A stretch of 64,000 nucleotides of DNA from Sphingomonadales bacterium (lineage in GTDB: Bacteria; Pseudomonadota; Alphaproteobacteria; Sphingomonadales; Sphingomonadaceae). Within the stretch, counting starts at the first letter, position 1. Each line of letters starts with the position of its first letter. Both the position numbers and the translations under genes were made by a program. Shown here piece after piece: positions 33,859 through 43,164 of this stretch. The DNA is taken from the NCBI GenBank assembly GCA_017309275.1, contig JAFKLT010000031.1, forward strand, positions 62,001-126,000, in the 5' to 3' direction. Under the pieces are notes generated by a model. The model ran no database searches, was not told where the DNA came from, and saw only the letters and a list, made by a program, of their open reading frames with translations.

Positions 33859-35135
33859 TATTGGACGCCCGCGGTGGCGAGCAGGATGCCGAGGCCGACG
33901 GTCGCGCCGTGAAGGCTCTTGGTCTTTTCGACGTCGATCCATTCATCCAGCGAGTGCGCGCGGCCGCCCTGCCCGCCCGAACCGATCGTCACGGCCGGGA
34001 TACCAAGGCTCATCGCCATATTCGAGTCGGTCGAAGAAAAGGAAGGGCGCGGATCCAGCCCCTTGGCGCGGATGATCGCATCGGCGTTGCGGACGATCTG
34101 CTGCGTCGCGGCGGTCTCGCCCGCGGGACGGTCGCCGATCAACTTGATATCGGCGGCAACCGGCCCTTCCTTGACAGAGCGCGCGGCATTTTCGCCTTCG
34201 ACACTCTTCTTGACGATCTCCAGGAACGCCTGCTCGACCTTGGCGAGTTCAGCCGGGCTTTCCGACCGCATGTCAAATTCCATGAAGACTTCATTCGGGA
34301 TCGAATTGACCGACGTGCCACCACCGGTGACGCTGGCAGCGTATGTGGTCTTGGGCTTCGCGGGAGCCGGGATTTTGTAGAAGTCGACGACCGTCTGGCT
34401 CATCGCCGTCATCGGGTTGACCAGCCCGAATGCGCCATAGCTATGCCCGCCTGGGCCCTTGTAGGTTATGCGGTAGCGCTTCGACCCGACACCGCCGGTG
34501 ACGATCCGCGACGCATCGGTCCCGTCCATCGAAAAAAAGGCCTTCACCCGGTCCTTATACTTACCCTTTGTCAGCAGATAGCGGACGCCGCGCAAATCGC
34601 CGGGCCCTTCCTCGCCGACATTGCCGACGAAGATGATATCCTGCTTCACCTTGACGCCTGCCTCTTTCATCGCGCGCGCATAGGCGAGCAGCACCGCGAG
34701 GCTGCGTGTGTCGTCGCCGATACCGGGGGCATAGAGGCGCGTACCATCACGACGGACCTTGACCGGCGTCCCTTCGGGAAAGACCGTATCGAGATGCGCA
34801 GCGATCATCACTGCCGGGCCGCCGGCGGGACCGGTGCCGCGATAGACGCCCATCGCATTGCCCTCTTCGTCGATCTCGACATCCTGCAGACCGGCTTCCT
34901 TCAGCATTTCGGCATAGGCCGCGGCGCGGGCCGCCTCCTTGAACGGAGGCGCCGGGATTTCGGTGAGCTTGATAATCTCTTCGACCATGCGGTCATGGTC
35001 GCGGTCGAGAATCTTCGAGGCCGTCTCGTACCCCTTCGTCTTGAGCACAGCCTCGGGCTTTGCCTGCGATGCCGCCTGTACCGGAGACGCTGCCAGCAAG
35101 AGCGTCGCGAGGGTCAGCAAGGCCGGGTTACGCAT
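33858..35135 (-). CDS. M20-family metallopeptidase, exported
   Basis: 425 aa. The ATG at 35135 (MRNPALLTLATLLLAASPVQA) follows AAGGAA and gives a clean signal peptide. Zinc ligands are in AAHLDTVFPEG, GIGDDTRS, VGEEGPG and GGRAHSLDEW. It is highly similar in order and motifs to the M20 enzyme at 23771-25057, for example EIIKLTEIPAPPFKEA versus EIIRLTEIPSPTFGEA. It lies between a symporter and a CapA-family gene in the TonB receptor operon and probably frees amino acids for that symporter. Confidence 0.93.
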   Translation of the reverse strand: MRNPALLTLATLLLAASPVQAASQAKPEAVLKTKGYETASKILDRDHDRMVEEIIKLTEIPAPPFKEAARAAAYAEMLKEAGLQDVEIDEEGNAMGVYRGTGPAGGPAVMIAAHLDTVFPEGTPVKVRRDGTRLYAPGIGDDTRSLAVLLAYARAMKEAGVKVKQDIIFVGNVGEEGPGDLRGVRYLLTKGKYKDRVKAFFSMDGTDASRIVTGGVGSKRYRITYKGPGGHSYGAFGLVNPMTAMSQTVVDFYKIPAPAKPKTTYAASVTGGGTSVNSIPNEVFMEFDMRSESPAELAKVEQAFLEIVKKSVEGENAARSVKEGPVAADIKLIGDRPAGETAATQQIVRNADAIIRAKGLDPRPSFSSTDSNMAMSLGIPAVTIGSGGQGGRAHSLDEWIDVEKTKSLHGATVGLGILLATAGVQ

Positions 35136-35168
35136 GAAAGTTCCTTTCGCAATGATGGGGAGACGCAT

Positions 35169-36485
35169 TCAAACCTTTGACGCCGCAGCGGCGTCGATTT
35201 GCTGGACTGCGGTATCGGCTTCGCAATCGGCAACCGCTGCTTCCTCGGTCCCGAGCACGCCTTCCCAGCGTGCGACCGCCGTACAGGCCACGGCATTGCC
35301 GACGACGTTGGTCGCGGTACGGCCCATGTCGAGAAAATGATCGATGGCGAGGACGAGCAACAATCCCGCTTCGGGCAAGTTCACGAACGACAGGGTCGCC
35401 GCCACGACCACCAGGCTGGCGCGCGGCACGCCTGCCACGCCCTTTGATGTCACCATCAGGATCAGCAGCACGGTGAATTGCTGCCACAAGTCCATCTCGA
35501 CGCCATCGGCCTGCGCGATGAACATGATCGCAAATGCCATGTACATCATCGACCCGTCGAGGTTGAACGAATAGCCGAGCGGCAGCACGAAACTGGAAAT
35601 GCGCCGCGGTACGCCGCCCTTGTCGAGCGCCTCGAGCGTGCGCGGAAAGGCAGCCTCCGACGAGGCGGTCGAAAAGGCGAGCAGAATCGGCTCACGAATA
35701 TTGCGCAGCAGCACGATCGGGTTGGCGCGCAGCAATATCCAGGCGGCGGCAAGAAGGACGACCCACAGCAGGGCCAGCCCCAAATAGAACACGCCGATGA
35801 AGTAACCGAAGGTCACGACGATGCCGACACCGCGCTCGATGACCGCTGCGGCGACCGCCGCGAAGACCGCGATCGGCGCGACACGCATTACATATTCGGT
35901 GATCTTCAGCATCACCGCGACCATTTCCTCGACCAGCCCCGCAAGCCGCTGGCCGCCAACGCCAAGGCTGGTAATACCGACGCCGACGAACAGCGACAGG
36001 ACCACGATCTGCAATATCTCGTTGTTCGCCATCGCATCGAACATCGACGTCGGCACCAGATGGGTGACGAATTTGGCGATGCTGAAATCGGCGGTAGCGA
36101 GGCTGGCTGATCCGGTCGTCGTCGGCAAGTCGAGGTCGAGGCCGACGCCGGGTTTGAAAATGTTGACAAGCACCAACCCGAGCAGGAGCGAGATGAAGCT
36201 CGCTCCGACGAACCAGGCAAGCGCGCGACCGCCGATCCGCCCGAGCGCCGAAGTGTCGGCCATATGGACGATACCCGACACCAGCGTGGCGAACACCAGC
36301 GGTGCGATGATCATCTTGATCAGCCGCAGGAACAATGTGCTGACGATCGAAAAATAGCCGGCGATCGCGGCGAGCCGGCCCTGCCCTGCCGCCGTGCCGT
36401 CGGATATCGCCGCGTTGATCGTCCAGCCGACTATCAGTCCAAGCGCGAGGCCGATAAAGATATAGAGCGTCAGGCGCTTTGCCAC
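35169..36485 (-). CDS. Dicarboxylate/amino acid:cation symporter (DAACS/SDF family)
   Basis: 438 aa from a GTG at 36485, preceded by GGAGA. Family motifs: RLIKMIIAPLVFATLVSGIV, FSTASSEAAFPRTLEALD, and DMGRTATNVVGNAVAC. It is a clear paralogue of the symporter at 5862-7097. It lies 33 bases before the M20 peptidase, so peptide trimming and amino acid uptake are linked. The C-terminal tail is extended and acidic. Substrate (acidic or neutral amino acid) unknown. Confidence 0.93.
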   Translation of the reverse strand: MAKRLTLYIFIGLALGLIVGWTINAAISDGTAAGQGRLAAIAGYFSIVSTLFLRLIKMIIAPLVFATLVSGIVHMADTSALGRIGGRALAWFVGASFISLLLGLVLVNIFKPGVGLDLDLPTTTGSASLATADFSIAKFVTHLVPTSMFDAMANNEILQIVVLSLFVGVGITSLGVGGQRLAGLVEEMVAVMLKITEYVMRVAPIAVFAAVAAAVIERGVGIVVTFGYFIGVFYLGLALLWVVLLAAAWILLRANPIVLLRNIREPILLAFSTASSEAAFPRTLEALDKGGVPRRISSFVLPLGYSFNLDGSMMYMAFAIMFIAQADGVEMDLWQQFTVLLILMVTSKGVAGVPRASLVVVAATLSFVNLPEAGLLLVLAIDHFLDMGRTATNVVGNAVACTAVARWEGVLGTEEAAVADCEADTAVQQIDAAAASKV

Positions 36486-36570
36486 GTTGGTTCTCCATGA
36501 CGGGAGTGAAATTTACCGCTTTGCCGGGTGCGGGTCGGCGCGCGTTCTGGACGACCGCATTTTGAGATCG

Positions 36571-36621
36571 GCAGGCGGCCGGGCGCGACCGTCCCGCGAT
36601 GGGGACGCCACGACCGCCTGC
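36571..36621. other. Nested hairpin between esterase and symporter genes
   Basis: Outer arms GCAGGCGG (36571-36578) and CCGCCTGC (36614-36621) enclose an inner stem GTCCC/GGGAC (36591-36595, 36602-36606). It lies after the esterase gene within the presumed operon and may act as a partial terminator or RNA-stabilising stem; no T-run is present. Confidence 0.45.
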
Positions 36622-36644
36622 ACTCGACCACCCCGTTGGGTAGA

Positions 36645-37586
36645 TTATTCCCAGACCAGCTTCTGCGCGTATTGGCTCATGCCCGTATTGCTGTGGGCAA
36701 TGTTCGGCGCATACTCGAGCTTCCACGCGAACTTGGCGCCCAGTTCGTGCGCCGTCTTGCGACCATAAGCATAGAAAAATTCACCGCGCGCCAGCCGATG
36801 AACGCCTTGCGTCATCGCTTCGGGCGTGCGCGAAAGCTGGTGATGATTGGGATCTGTGTCCGCGGTGCCGAGCAGAATCGTCAGCGGCTTTTCCAGCGCC
36901 GCCTTCAATCCCGCCGCGTCGGTCGGCGCATCTTTGAGCCCATAGGGATATTTGATGGTCAGATCGGGCATCGTGTACCAGCCGGCATTGGCAGCGACAG
37001 CCCGGCTGTATCGTGCATCGGGCCACAGCTCGACGAAGCGATGCACGAACTGCCCGCCCGCCGAATGCCCATAGATCGCATATTGCGGAACCTTGGTCCC
37101 CGTCGCCTTGCGAATGAGGTCGAACATCGGCTCGATCGAGGCGAAGGACCATTGTTCGCGCGGCCGCGGATTGCCGGCCTCATCGACGATATGTCCTACA
37201 TTATACGTCAGCGACGTCGGAAAGTCGGCCATCGAATATTCGGGGGTCAGAACGATATACTGACCCTCTTTGGCATAGGGTATCCATGCATCGCGATACC
37301 CGTCAGCGTTGCGCCCCGCGCCGTGGATGACGAACAGAATAGGCGTCGTCGCGGTTACCTTGTCGGGCATGTAGTAGTGGACCCGCAGCGGCTTTCCTGC
37401 CCAACCGGAGAAGACGAAGCTTCCCGCACCGGGTGTGAGGCTGGGCAATGGCGGTGCCTTGTCCTTCGATGCCTTGGCCAAGACGGCCGCCCCGGCGGTG
37501 GCGGCGGGGCCAAGGGCCCCTCCCGCCGTCACCAGAGCAAGCAGCGCCAGACCGATGGACCGCGCAAAAGCTTTCCGGCGCCACAT
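36645..37586 (-). CDS. Alpha/beta hydrolase (esterase/PHB-depolymerase-like), exported
   Basis: 313 aa. The ATG at 37586 overlaps the stop of the TonB receptor (TGATG), so the two are coupled. Signal peptide (RSIGLALLALVTAGGALG). Oxyanion region FVIHGAGRNADGYRD, nucleophile in IYGHSAGGQFV, acid in LGTADTDPNHH, histidine in NIAHSN. It resembles secreted esterases and dienelactone-hydrolase-like enzymes. Coupling to an outer-membrane receptor implies it acts on the imported ligand, perhaps cleaving an ester or lactone bond. Confidence 0.88.
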   Translation of the reverse strand: MWRRKAFARSIGLALLALVTAGGALGPAATAGAAVLAKASKDKAPPLPSLTPGAGSFVFSGWAGKPLRVHYYMPDKVTATTPILFVIHGAGRNADGYRDAWIPYAKEGQYIVLTPEYSMADFPTSLTYNVGHIVDEAGNPRPREQWSFASIEPMFDLIRKATGTKVPQYAIYGHSAGGQFVHRFVELWPDARYSRAVAANAGWYTMPDLTIKYPYGLKDAPTDAAGLKAALEKPLTILLGTADTDPNHHQLSRTPEAMTQGVHRLARGEFFYAYGRKTAHELGAKFAWKLEYAPNIAHSNTGMSQYAQKLVWE

Positions 37587-40471
37587 CAGAACCGCACCTC
37601 GACCGAGGCAAAGCCCGAGCGTCCGACAACGCCATAATCCAGGATATAGCCATTATCGTCGTAGGGCGTAGCGCCTTCCGGGACATTTGGCCCGGTCTTG
37701 TCGAACAGGTTGGTGATGCCGACCGAGAGGCGCCACTTTCCGCCGCCAAACTTGGGCCGGATGCTTGCCCCGATATCATGCCGCCAATAGGCGCCGTAAT
37801 AGAGATACAACGGATTGGCGAACCCTGCCGCTTCAGCCGCCGCCACGCGATCATTCGACGACACCATCGGCCCGATGTAACGAACGCGCCAGTCGATGTT
37901 CCACAGCTTGTTCGTGTAGCCGATCCGGGCGCGAACGACGTCGGTCGGCGACGAAATCTGTCCCTTGGTGTTGGAGATTTCGGTTCCGTTGATCCCCTGA
38001 TACTGGGTCTCTTTCTTGATCACATGCGTCCAGTTGAGGTCGAAACGCAGATCGCCGACGACACCGATGCCTTCCAATGGCAGCCGATAAGCGAACGAGG
38101 TATCGACCCCTGAGGTGGAAATGCGATCGAGGTTCTGGGGAACCTGATTGATCTGCAGTATCTGCCCATCGGCACCGCGGATTACCGACTGGCAAAACTC
38201 GTTAGCCGCGAAATTCGTCGCGTCCGAATAGCACTGACGCAGCAGTATCTCGTTATCCAGCGCCGAGATCGCGTTCGTGACCTTGATATTGTAATAATCG
38301 ACCGACAGGTTGAGGCCCGGCAATGCCCGGGGCGAAATCACCGTACCGAGCGTGAAGGTCGTCCCCTTTTCCTCGCGCAACGCCAGGCTGCCCATGTTCG
38401 GCGACTGGATCGACGTCGTCGACTGGGTGAATACGCCGTTCGATGCGATCGCCGCGGCGATGCCCGGATTCAGACGGCAGTTGCTGGCCACGGTTCCGGT
38501 GGTCGTCGCACGAATCCCCGAACAGATATCGACGACCGTGTCGGTGTCATCGCGCGGCGGCGAATAAAGTTCGGGAAGGCTGGGCGCACGCTGCGCGGTG
38601 CCATATTGAGTGCGGAAGCGCAGCCCTTCGACGGGCATCCAGTCGGCGCCGGCGTGGTAACTGTAGACCGTGCCGACATTCTTCTGGCTATAATCCGAAA
38701 CCCGGCCTGCAAAGTCGACCTTCAACTCTTGGAAGAAGGGCTTCCCGCTGAGCAGCGGAACGGACAGTTCGGCGAAGGCTTCCTTGACGTTGAAGCTGCC
38801 GCTGAAGCTGGGCACGGCGGCGACGTTGGAAATGCTCGCCAGCGTTACCGCGTCGCTGCCAGACGTGCCCTTTTCACGGCGATATTCACCGCCGATCGCG
38901 AGCTGCACCTTGCCTGCCGGCAGTTCGAAGATCGAACCGGTAGCGAAAGCCTGGACCACATCCTGGCGCAGCTTCGTCGTGAAGGTCGAATCGAGGCGGA
39001 TATAGTTGGCAGCCTCGGGCGTGATGGTACCGACCCCGAACAGGTTGATCGGCACGCAGCCAGCAGCGCGCGCGGTCGCGTCGCGGCACTGGATAACACC
39101 GCTGGCTAGGCGCTCTGCATCCAGAGCATATTTCAGATTCTGCAGGTTGATGTTGTTCAGACGCCGCTGGACCTGATCGAAAGTGCCATAGGTATAGGTG
39201 GCGTCATAGGTCCAGTCGCCGCCCAATTTGCCCCTTGCACCGGCCCACACGCGCAGTGTGTCGCGATCGCTGATCGTGTCGCGCAGACCCAGCTCGTCGA
39301 AACGCCGACGCCAGTCGATGCCGCTCGCCGGTGCCCCGGCGCGGATTTCGGCTGGAACGAACGGGTTGTCGCGCGAGATACGGCCGACCGAGAACTGCGG
39401 GAGGCCCGGAAGCGGCACGCCGATCGAGTCACGCAGGAACACCGTCGACGAATCGCGATAACCATAAGCGGCGCGGGTGTAATAGGTATCGAGATCGGAG
39501 AATTGCACTTCGGCATAGGGGACGAAGGCATCCGAAAACTCGAAGCTCGCCTTGGCTGCAACCGCGGTGACCGTGCGCGGCAGGCGCAGGGTGTCATGGA
39601 CGCGGTCGTTATAGCCGTCGCGATCGGTGACGAAGCCCGTTCGAAGAACGCCCGCATTATCATAGAAGAATGAGCTACCGCGGAAACGCCCGCCCGGAAT
39701 GTCGGTGCTGAGTGCGGGGTCGGCGATCGTGTTTGTGCCCGCCGCAAAGGTCCAGTTCTTGGTCGCGCGGTCCTTGCGATCGCGCGCCAGCAGGCCACCA
39801 TCATCGTCCCAGCTGCCGCTGATCGCGAAATAGCCCCGGCCATCGCCGAACTTGGCGCCAAAGGTTGCGGCAACCATCGCCTCTTCCGCGCCGCCGCCGC
39901 CGGTCAGCGACGATCCGATACGACCGCGTAGACGCAGACCATCAAGCTTCGATTCCGTGATGACGTTGACGACCCCCGCAATTGCGTCCGACCCATATAC
40001 CGCCGAGGCGGCGCCGGTGATGACATCGACGCGCTCGACGAAGTCGACCGGAATGGTGTTCAGGCTGACGACGCTGCGGTTGGCGGCGTTAGCGACCGTG
40101 CGGCGGCCATTGATTAGCGTCAGCGTGCGTGCGCTGGACAGACCGCGTAACGCGACGGTGCTGGTTCCTGCGTTCTGGATGGTGCCGTTCGGCTGACCCA
40201 CCGTCGTATCGACCAGATTGACGCCGGGCATTTCGGCGAGGATCTGGCCCAGATCGGTCTTCCCCGACGCTTCCAGCTCTTCGGCGCCCAGAATGTTGAT
40301 CGGCACCGTCGCCGAAAAACCGTCCTGCTTGATGCGTGTGCCGGTGACGACAATGCTGTCGCCCTCCGTCGCCGCGCCTTCCTCGATATCCGAGGTCAAA
40401 TCCTGAGCCAGCGCGGTGCTCGACACCATCGTCAGCAGCGCAACTGCAAAAGACTTCCTGAAACTTACCAT
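37586..40471 (-). CDS. TonB-dependent outer-membrane receptor
   Basis: 961 aa. The ATG at 40471 (MVSFRKSFAVALLTMVSSTALA) follows GGGGG and gives a normal signal peptide; in-frame starts upstream do not. Plug domain: DSIVVTGTRIKQDG, LGQILAEMPGVNL, NGRRTVANAANRSVVSLN, VDVITGAASAVYGSDAIAG; then a barrel ending in ASVEVRF. The large size and plug resemble sphingomonad receptors for organic ligands rather than classic siderophore receptors. First gene of the receptor-esterase-symporter-M20-CapA operon, with a LysR-type operator near -250. Confidence 0.93.
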   Translation of the reverse strand: MVSFRKSFAVALLTMVSSTALAQDLTSDIEEGAATEGDSIVVTGTRIKQDGFSATVPINILGAEELEASGKTDLGQILAEMPGVNLVDTTVGQPNGTIQNAGTSTVALRGLSSARTLTLINGRRTVANAANRSVVSLNTIPVDFVERVDVITGAASAVYGSDAIAGVVNVITESKLDGLRLRGRIGSSLTGGGGAEEAMVAATFGAKFGDGRGYFAISGSWDDDGGLLARDRKDRATKNWTFAAGTNTIADPALSTDIPGGRFRGSSFFYDNAGVLRTGFVTDRDGYNDRVHDTLRLPRTVTAVAAKASFEFSDAFVPYAEVQFSDLDTYYTRAAYGYRDSSTVFLRDSIGVPLPGLPQFSVGRISRDNPFVPAEIRAGAPASGIDWRRRFDELGLRDTISDRDTLRVWAGARGKLGGDWTYDATYTYGTFDQVQRRLNNINLQNLKYALDAERLASGVIQCRDATARAAGCVPINLFGVGTITPEAANYIRLDSTFTTKLRQDVVQAFATGSIFELPAGKVQLAIGGEYRREKGTSGSDAVTLASISNVAAVPSFSGSFNVKEAFAELSVPLLSGKPFFQELKVDFAGRVSDYSQKNVGTVYSYHAGADWMPVEGLRFRTQYGTAQRAPSLPELYSPPRDDTDTVVDICSGIRATTTGTVASNCRLNPGIAAAIASNGVFTQSTTSIQSPNMGSLALREEKGTTFTLGTVISPRALPGLNLSVDYYNIKVTNAISALDNEILLRQCYSDATNFAANEFCQSVIRGADGQILQINQVPQNLDRISTSGVDTSFAYRLPLEGIGVVGDLRFDLNWTHVIKKETQYQGINGTEISNTKGQISSPTDVVRARIGYTNKLWNIDWRVRYIGPMVSSNDRVAAAEAAGFANPLYLYYGAYWRHDIGASIRPKFGGGKWRLSVGITNLFDKTGPNVPEGATPYDDNGYILDYGVVGRSGFASVEVRF

Positions 40472-40993
40472 CTCGACCCCCATTCTCACGACCGACAAGC
40501 GACGTTCCTCCTGAACGGAAAGACGAGGGCTGCGGCGTAGAACCGCTCGCCTCCCATCTTCCAGCTTTCGATGCATATCAGCGCGCCAAGCGGGAACCCG
40601 CGGGCCGGCAACCGTCGCAGCGTAAAGCATCCTCGGTTGGCCGGACTTGCCTGGACAACCAAGGAGGACAGTTGACCCTGCGAATAGAAACAAGGCCAAT
40701 ATCAAGGCTTCCCCAACATATAGAAAACTTCTATGGGCTATCGCGGCTTATGCGAGCTGGCAGACGATTTCAGCGATTTCGCTAGAGGCCATCAAACGCT
40801 GGAGACGGGTTCTCAACAGCCAGAATTGCCGGTCGGTGCCTGGATATGTCCAAACGGAATGACTTTCCGGAACCCTGAATCATTTCGGGGCGCGGCAATG
40901 CCTGCGCCCCGGACGATCAGCGGCCATGGCCGCAGTTTCAAAGATGCAGCGCGGAGAAGCCGGCCCCCTAGGGCCGTCGCCCGCTGACGACGA
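40472..40993. other. Promoter region of the TonB receptor operon, no gene
   Basis: About 520 bases with no believable coding frame. It contains the LysR-type dyad at 40717-40737 and a locally AT-rich segment around 40680-40740 that could hold a promoter for the receptor operon. The 3' end of the isoaspartyl peptidase gene borders it at 40994. Confidence 0.55.
40717..40737. promoter_or_regulatory. LysR-type operator upstream of TonB receptor operon
   Basis: Contains ATAG-N7-CTAT (40720-40734), the T-N11-A dyad of LysR sites. Over 21 bases it matches the palindrome at 44554-44574 in 17 positions, so both are probably bound by the same LysR, most simply the one encoded at 44554-45450. It lies about 250 bases upstream of the receptor start. 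Confidence 0.6.
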
Positions 40994-41977
40994 TCAATCC
41001 TCGTCGCCGTAAATGGAAACCTTCCGCTCGCCCGTGCTGGAAACCTTGCCGCGCGACATGCCCGGGGTGTTGAATGACCAGTCAGCGGTTCCACCCGGAC
41101 CGGTGACGATCACCCCGCCGGAACCGCCCAATTCACCGATCTCGGTCATTACGGCGTCAGCAGCCTGTTTGGGCGTCTCGCCTTTCATGCGGATACGCGC
41201 GCAGATTTCATGCGCGGCACCGACGCGAATGAAAAACTCGCCTGCTCCGGTCGCCGAGACGGCACAGGCACGATTATCGGCATAGGTTCCCGCGCCGATC
41301 ACAGGCGCGTCGCCGATACGTCCCCAGCGCTTTCCTGTCCGTCCCCCAGTCGAAGTCGCAGCGGCAACATTGCCTGCCGCGTCGAGCGCGACCGCCCCCA
41401 CCGTTCCGAACTTCAGGTCAACGTCGTACCAGCTCAGCTTCTCCGCTTTCATCCGTTCAAGCTGCTTTCGGCGTTCGGGCGTCGCAAACCAGCTCGGATC
41501 CACCTGCGGCAGTCCCTGCTCGATCGAGAAACGGTCCGCACCCTCCCCGCCAAGAAAGACATGCGGGCTCTTTTCCATCACAGCACGTGCGAGACCGACC
41601 GGGTTACGTGTGCGGGTTACACCTGCAACGGCACCCGCGGCGCGCGTTCGGCCATCCATAATCGCGGCATCGAGTTCGTTGCGCCCTTCCCACGTGAACA
41701 CCGCGCCGCGCCCGGCATTGAAGTGGGGATCGTCCTCCAGCACCTTGATAGCCGCCTCGACAGCATCCAGCGCGCTGCCATTCGCATCGAGCACCTTGGC
41801 GCCGGCGTCGAGCGCCGCGTTCAGGCCGCCGCGAAGGGCTGCGTCCTGTTCGGGGGAGGTCTTGCCTCGCGCCATCTCGCCGGACCCGCCGTGAATAACG
41901 ATCGTCCATCTAGGCTGCGCGTAAGCGGAGGGCGCCGCGAGAAGACAAAGCGCACCGAGCAGGTTCAGGAAACGCAT
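40994..41977 (-). CDS. Isoaspartyl peptidase / plant-type L-asparaginase, periplasmic
   Basis: 327 aa. ATG at 41977 (MRFLNLLGALCLLAAPSAYA) follows GGGAG and gives a signal peptide. Ntn-hydrolase: WTIVIHGGSGEMARG at the N-terminus, HFNAGRGAVFTWEGRNELDA, and the self-cleavage site KFGTVGAVALDAAGN with Thr192 as nucleophile, then TSTGGRTGKRWGRIGD. It hydrolyses beta-aspartyl (isoaspartyl) dipeptides and L-asparagine. Beta-linked aspartate occurs in non-ribosomal peptides and damaged proteins. Third gene after the P1 peptidase and DauA-type genes in one unit. Confidence 0.93.
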   Translation of the reverse strand: MRFLNLLGALCLLAAPSAYAQPRWTIVIHGGSGEMARGKTSPEQDAALRGGLNAALDAGAKVLDANGSALDAVEAAIKVLEDDPHFNAGRGAVFTWEGRNELDAAIMDGRTRAAGAVAGVTRTRNPVGLARAVMEKSPHVFLGGEGADRFSIEQGLPQVDPSWFATPERRKQLERMKAEKLSWYDVDLKFGTVGAVALDAAGNVAAATSTGGRTGKRWGRIGDAPVIGAGTYADNRACAVSATGAGEFFIRVGAAHEICARIRMKGETPKQAADAVMTEIGELGGSGGVIVTGPGGTADWSFNTPGMSRGKVSSTGERKVSIYGDED

Positions 41978-42027
41978 GCAAGAAAACTCCCGATAAGGCC
42001 GGTCCAGAATCTTCCCGGTCACGATTG

Positions 42028-43164
42028 TCAGCTGAACAGGCGCTCAGGGCGGATTTGGTATGGCTCAACGCCTTGTTCCAAAAGCAGTTCGGGCCAGGGA
42101 CGATCGAACAGCAGGGCTTCGGCGGCAAGCGCCATCGCCGGCGACGTCTGCAAGCCATAGCCACCCTGACCGGCAAGCCAGAAGAATCCTGGCGCATCGA
42201 CAGCAAAGCCTGTGGTCGGCACTTTATCCGCCACAAAGCTCCTGAGCCCCGCCCATTTTAGGGCGATGCGCTCGACAGACAACGACGTCGCCTCTTCGAC
42301 GCGCCACGCCGCAAGCGCCATTTCATAGTCGTCCGGTTGCACATCGCACGCAGGCGACGGCGTGACGTCCATCGGAGAGGCGAGAAGACGCCCCGCGTCG
42401 GGCAGCATATAGAAGCCATCGTCAAATACAGTCTTCAGGAACGGCCAATCCGAGACATCCAGGCCCGCGGGCGGGTCGAAGCCGATAATGGTCCGCCGCA
42501 GAGGTATCAGCCCAAGCGGACGCACGCCCGCCATTACCGCCAGTTCGTCGGCCCAAGCACCGGACGCGTTGACGACGATCCGCGCGGCGTAGCTTTCGCT
42601 GACCGTATCGACGATCCAGTCGGCGCCGCTGCGTGCTATTCCCGTCACGCCCGCGTTGAAATGTATCTCGCCCCCCGCTGCCCGCAGCGCGCGAGCGTTC
42701 GCCTGAAGGAGCAGGTCGGCGTCCAGCTTTCGTCCGCCGGTGTCGACCAGGCCGGCAACGGCAGCTCCGTTCCCGACCTTCAGCGCGGGAACGATCGCTT
42801 GCATCTCGCTCGGCCCCACTTGCGAGATATCGTCGGAGAAGCGCCGCATTTCGGCTTCGAGCGCCGTCAACTGGTCCATCGTTTCGGAGGTTGCGAAGAA
42901 CATGGCGGATTTTGTCTGCCACAACGGGGGAAGTTCTTCTCCTCCCGGGGGATTGGCAAAGAAGTGACGGCTAGCCGCCGTCAGTCCGCGAACGGCATCG
43001 TCGCCGATCCCGAAGTGATAAAAGGTCGCGCTGCGCCCCGACGAATGGTAGCCAAGCGCGCCTTCGCGTTCGAGAAGCACGGTATCAGCATGCTGCGCGA
43101 ACCGTGCAGCCGCCGACACGCCGGCGATACCGCCACCGATCACCAAAATATCGACCCGCCTCAC
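42028..43164 (-). CDS. dauA: D-arginine dehydrogenase-type FAD-dependent D-amino acid dehydrogenase
   Basis: 378 aa from a GTG at 43164 that overlaps the P1 peptidase stop by four bases. The FAD site is DILVIGGGIAGVSAAARF with LLEREGALGYHSSGRSA; the latter, AVRGLTAASRHFFANPP, GVRPLGLIPLRRT, WAGLRSFVAD and FFWLAGQGGYGLQTSPAM follow Pseudomonas DauA closely, including the active-site histidine (His40) and arginine. DauA oxidises D-arginine, D-lysine and several other D-amino acids to 2-oxo acids in the cytosol. The substrate range here is inferred; the family is secure. Its neighbours are a peptidase able to act on D-residues and an isoaspartyl peptidase. Confidence 0.88.
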   Translation of the reverse strand: MRRVDILVIGGGIAGVSAAARFAQHADTVLLEREGALGYHSSGRSATFYHFGIGDDAVRGLTAASRHFFANPPGGEELPPLWQTKSAMFFATSETMDQLTALEAEMRRFSDDISQVGPSEMQAIVPALKVGNGAAVAGLVDTGGRKLDADLLLQANARALRAAGGEIHFNAGVTGIARSGADWIVDTVSESYAARIVVNASGAWADELAVMAGVRPLGLIPLRRTIIGFDPPAGLDVSDWPFLKTVFDDGFYMLPDAGRLLASPMDVTPSPACDVQPDDYEMALAAWRVEEATSLSVERIALKWAGLRSFVADKVPTTGFAVDAPGFFWLAGQGGYGLQTSPAMALAAEALLFDRPWPELLLEQGVEPYQIRPERLFS

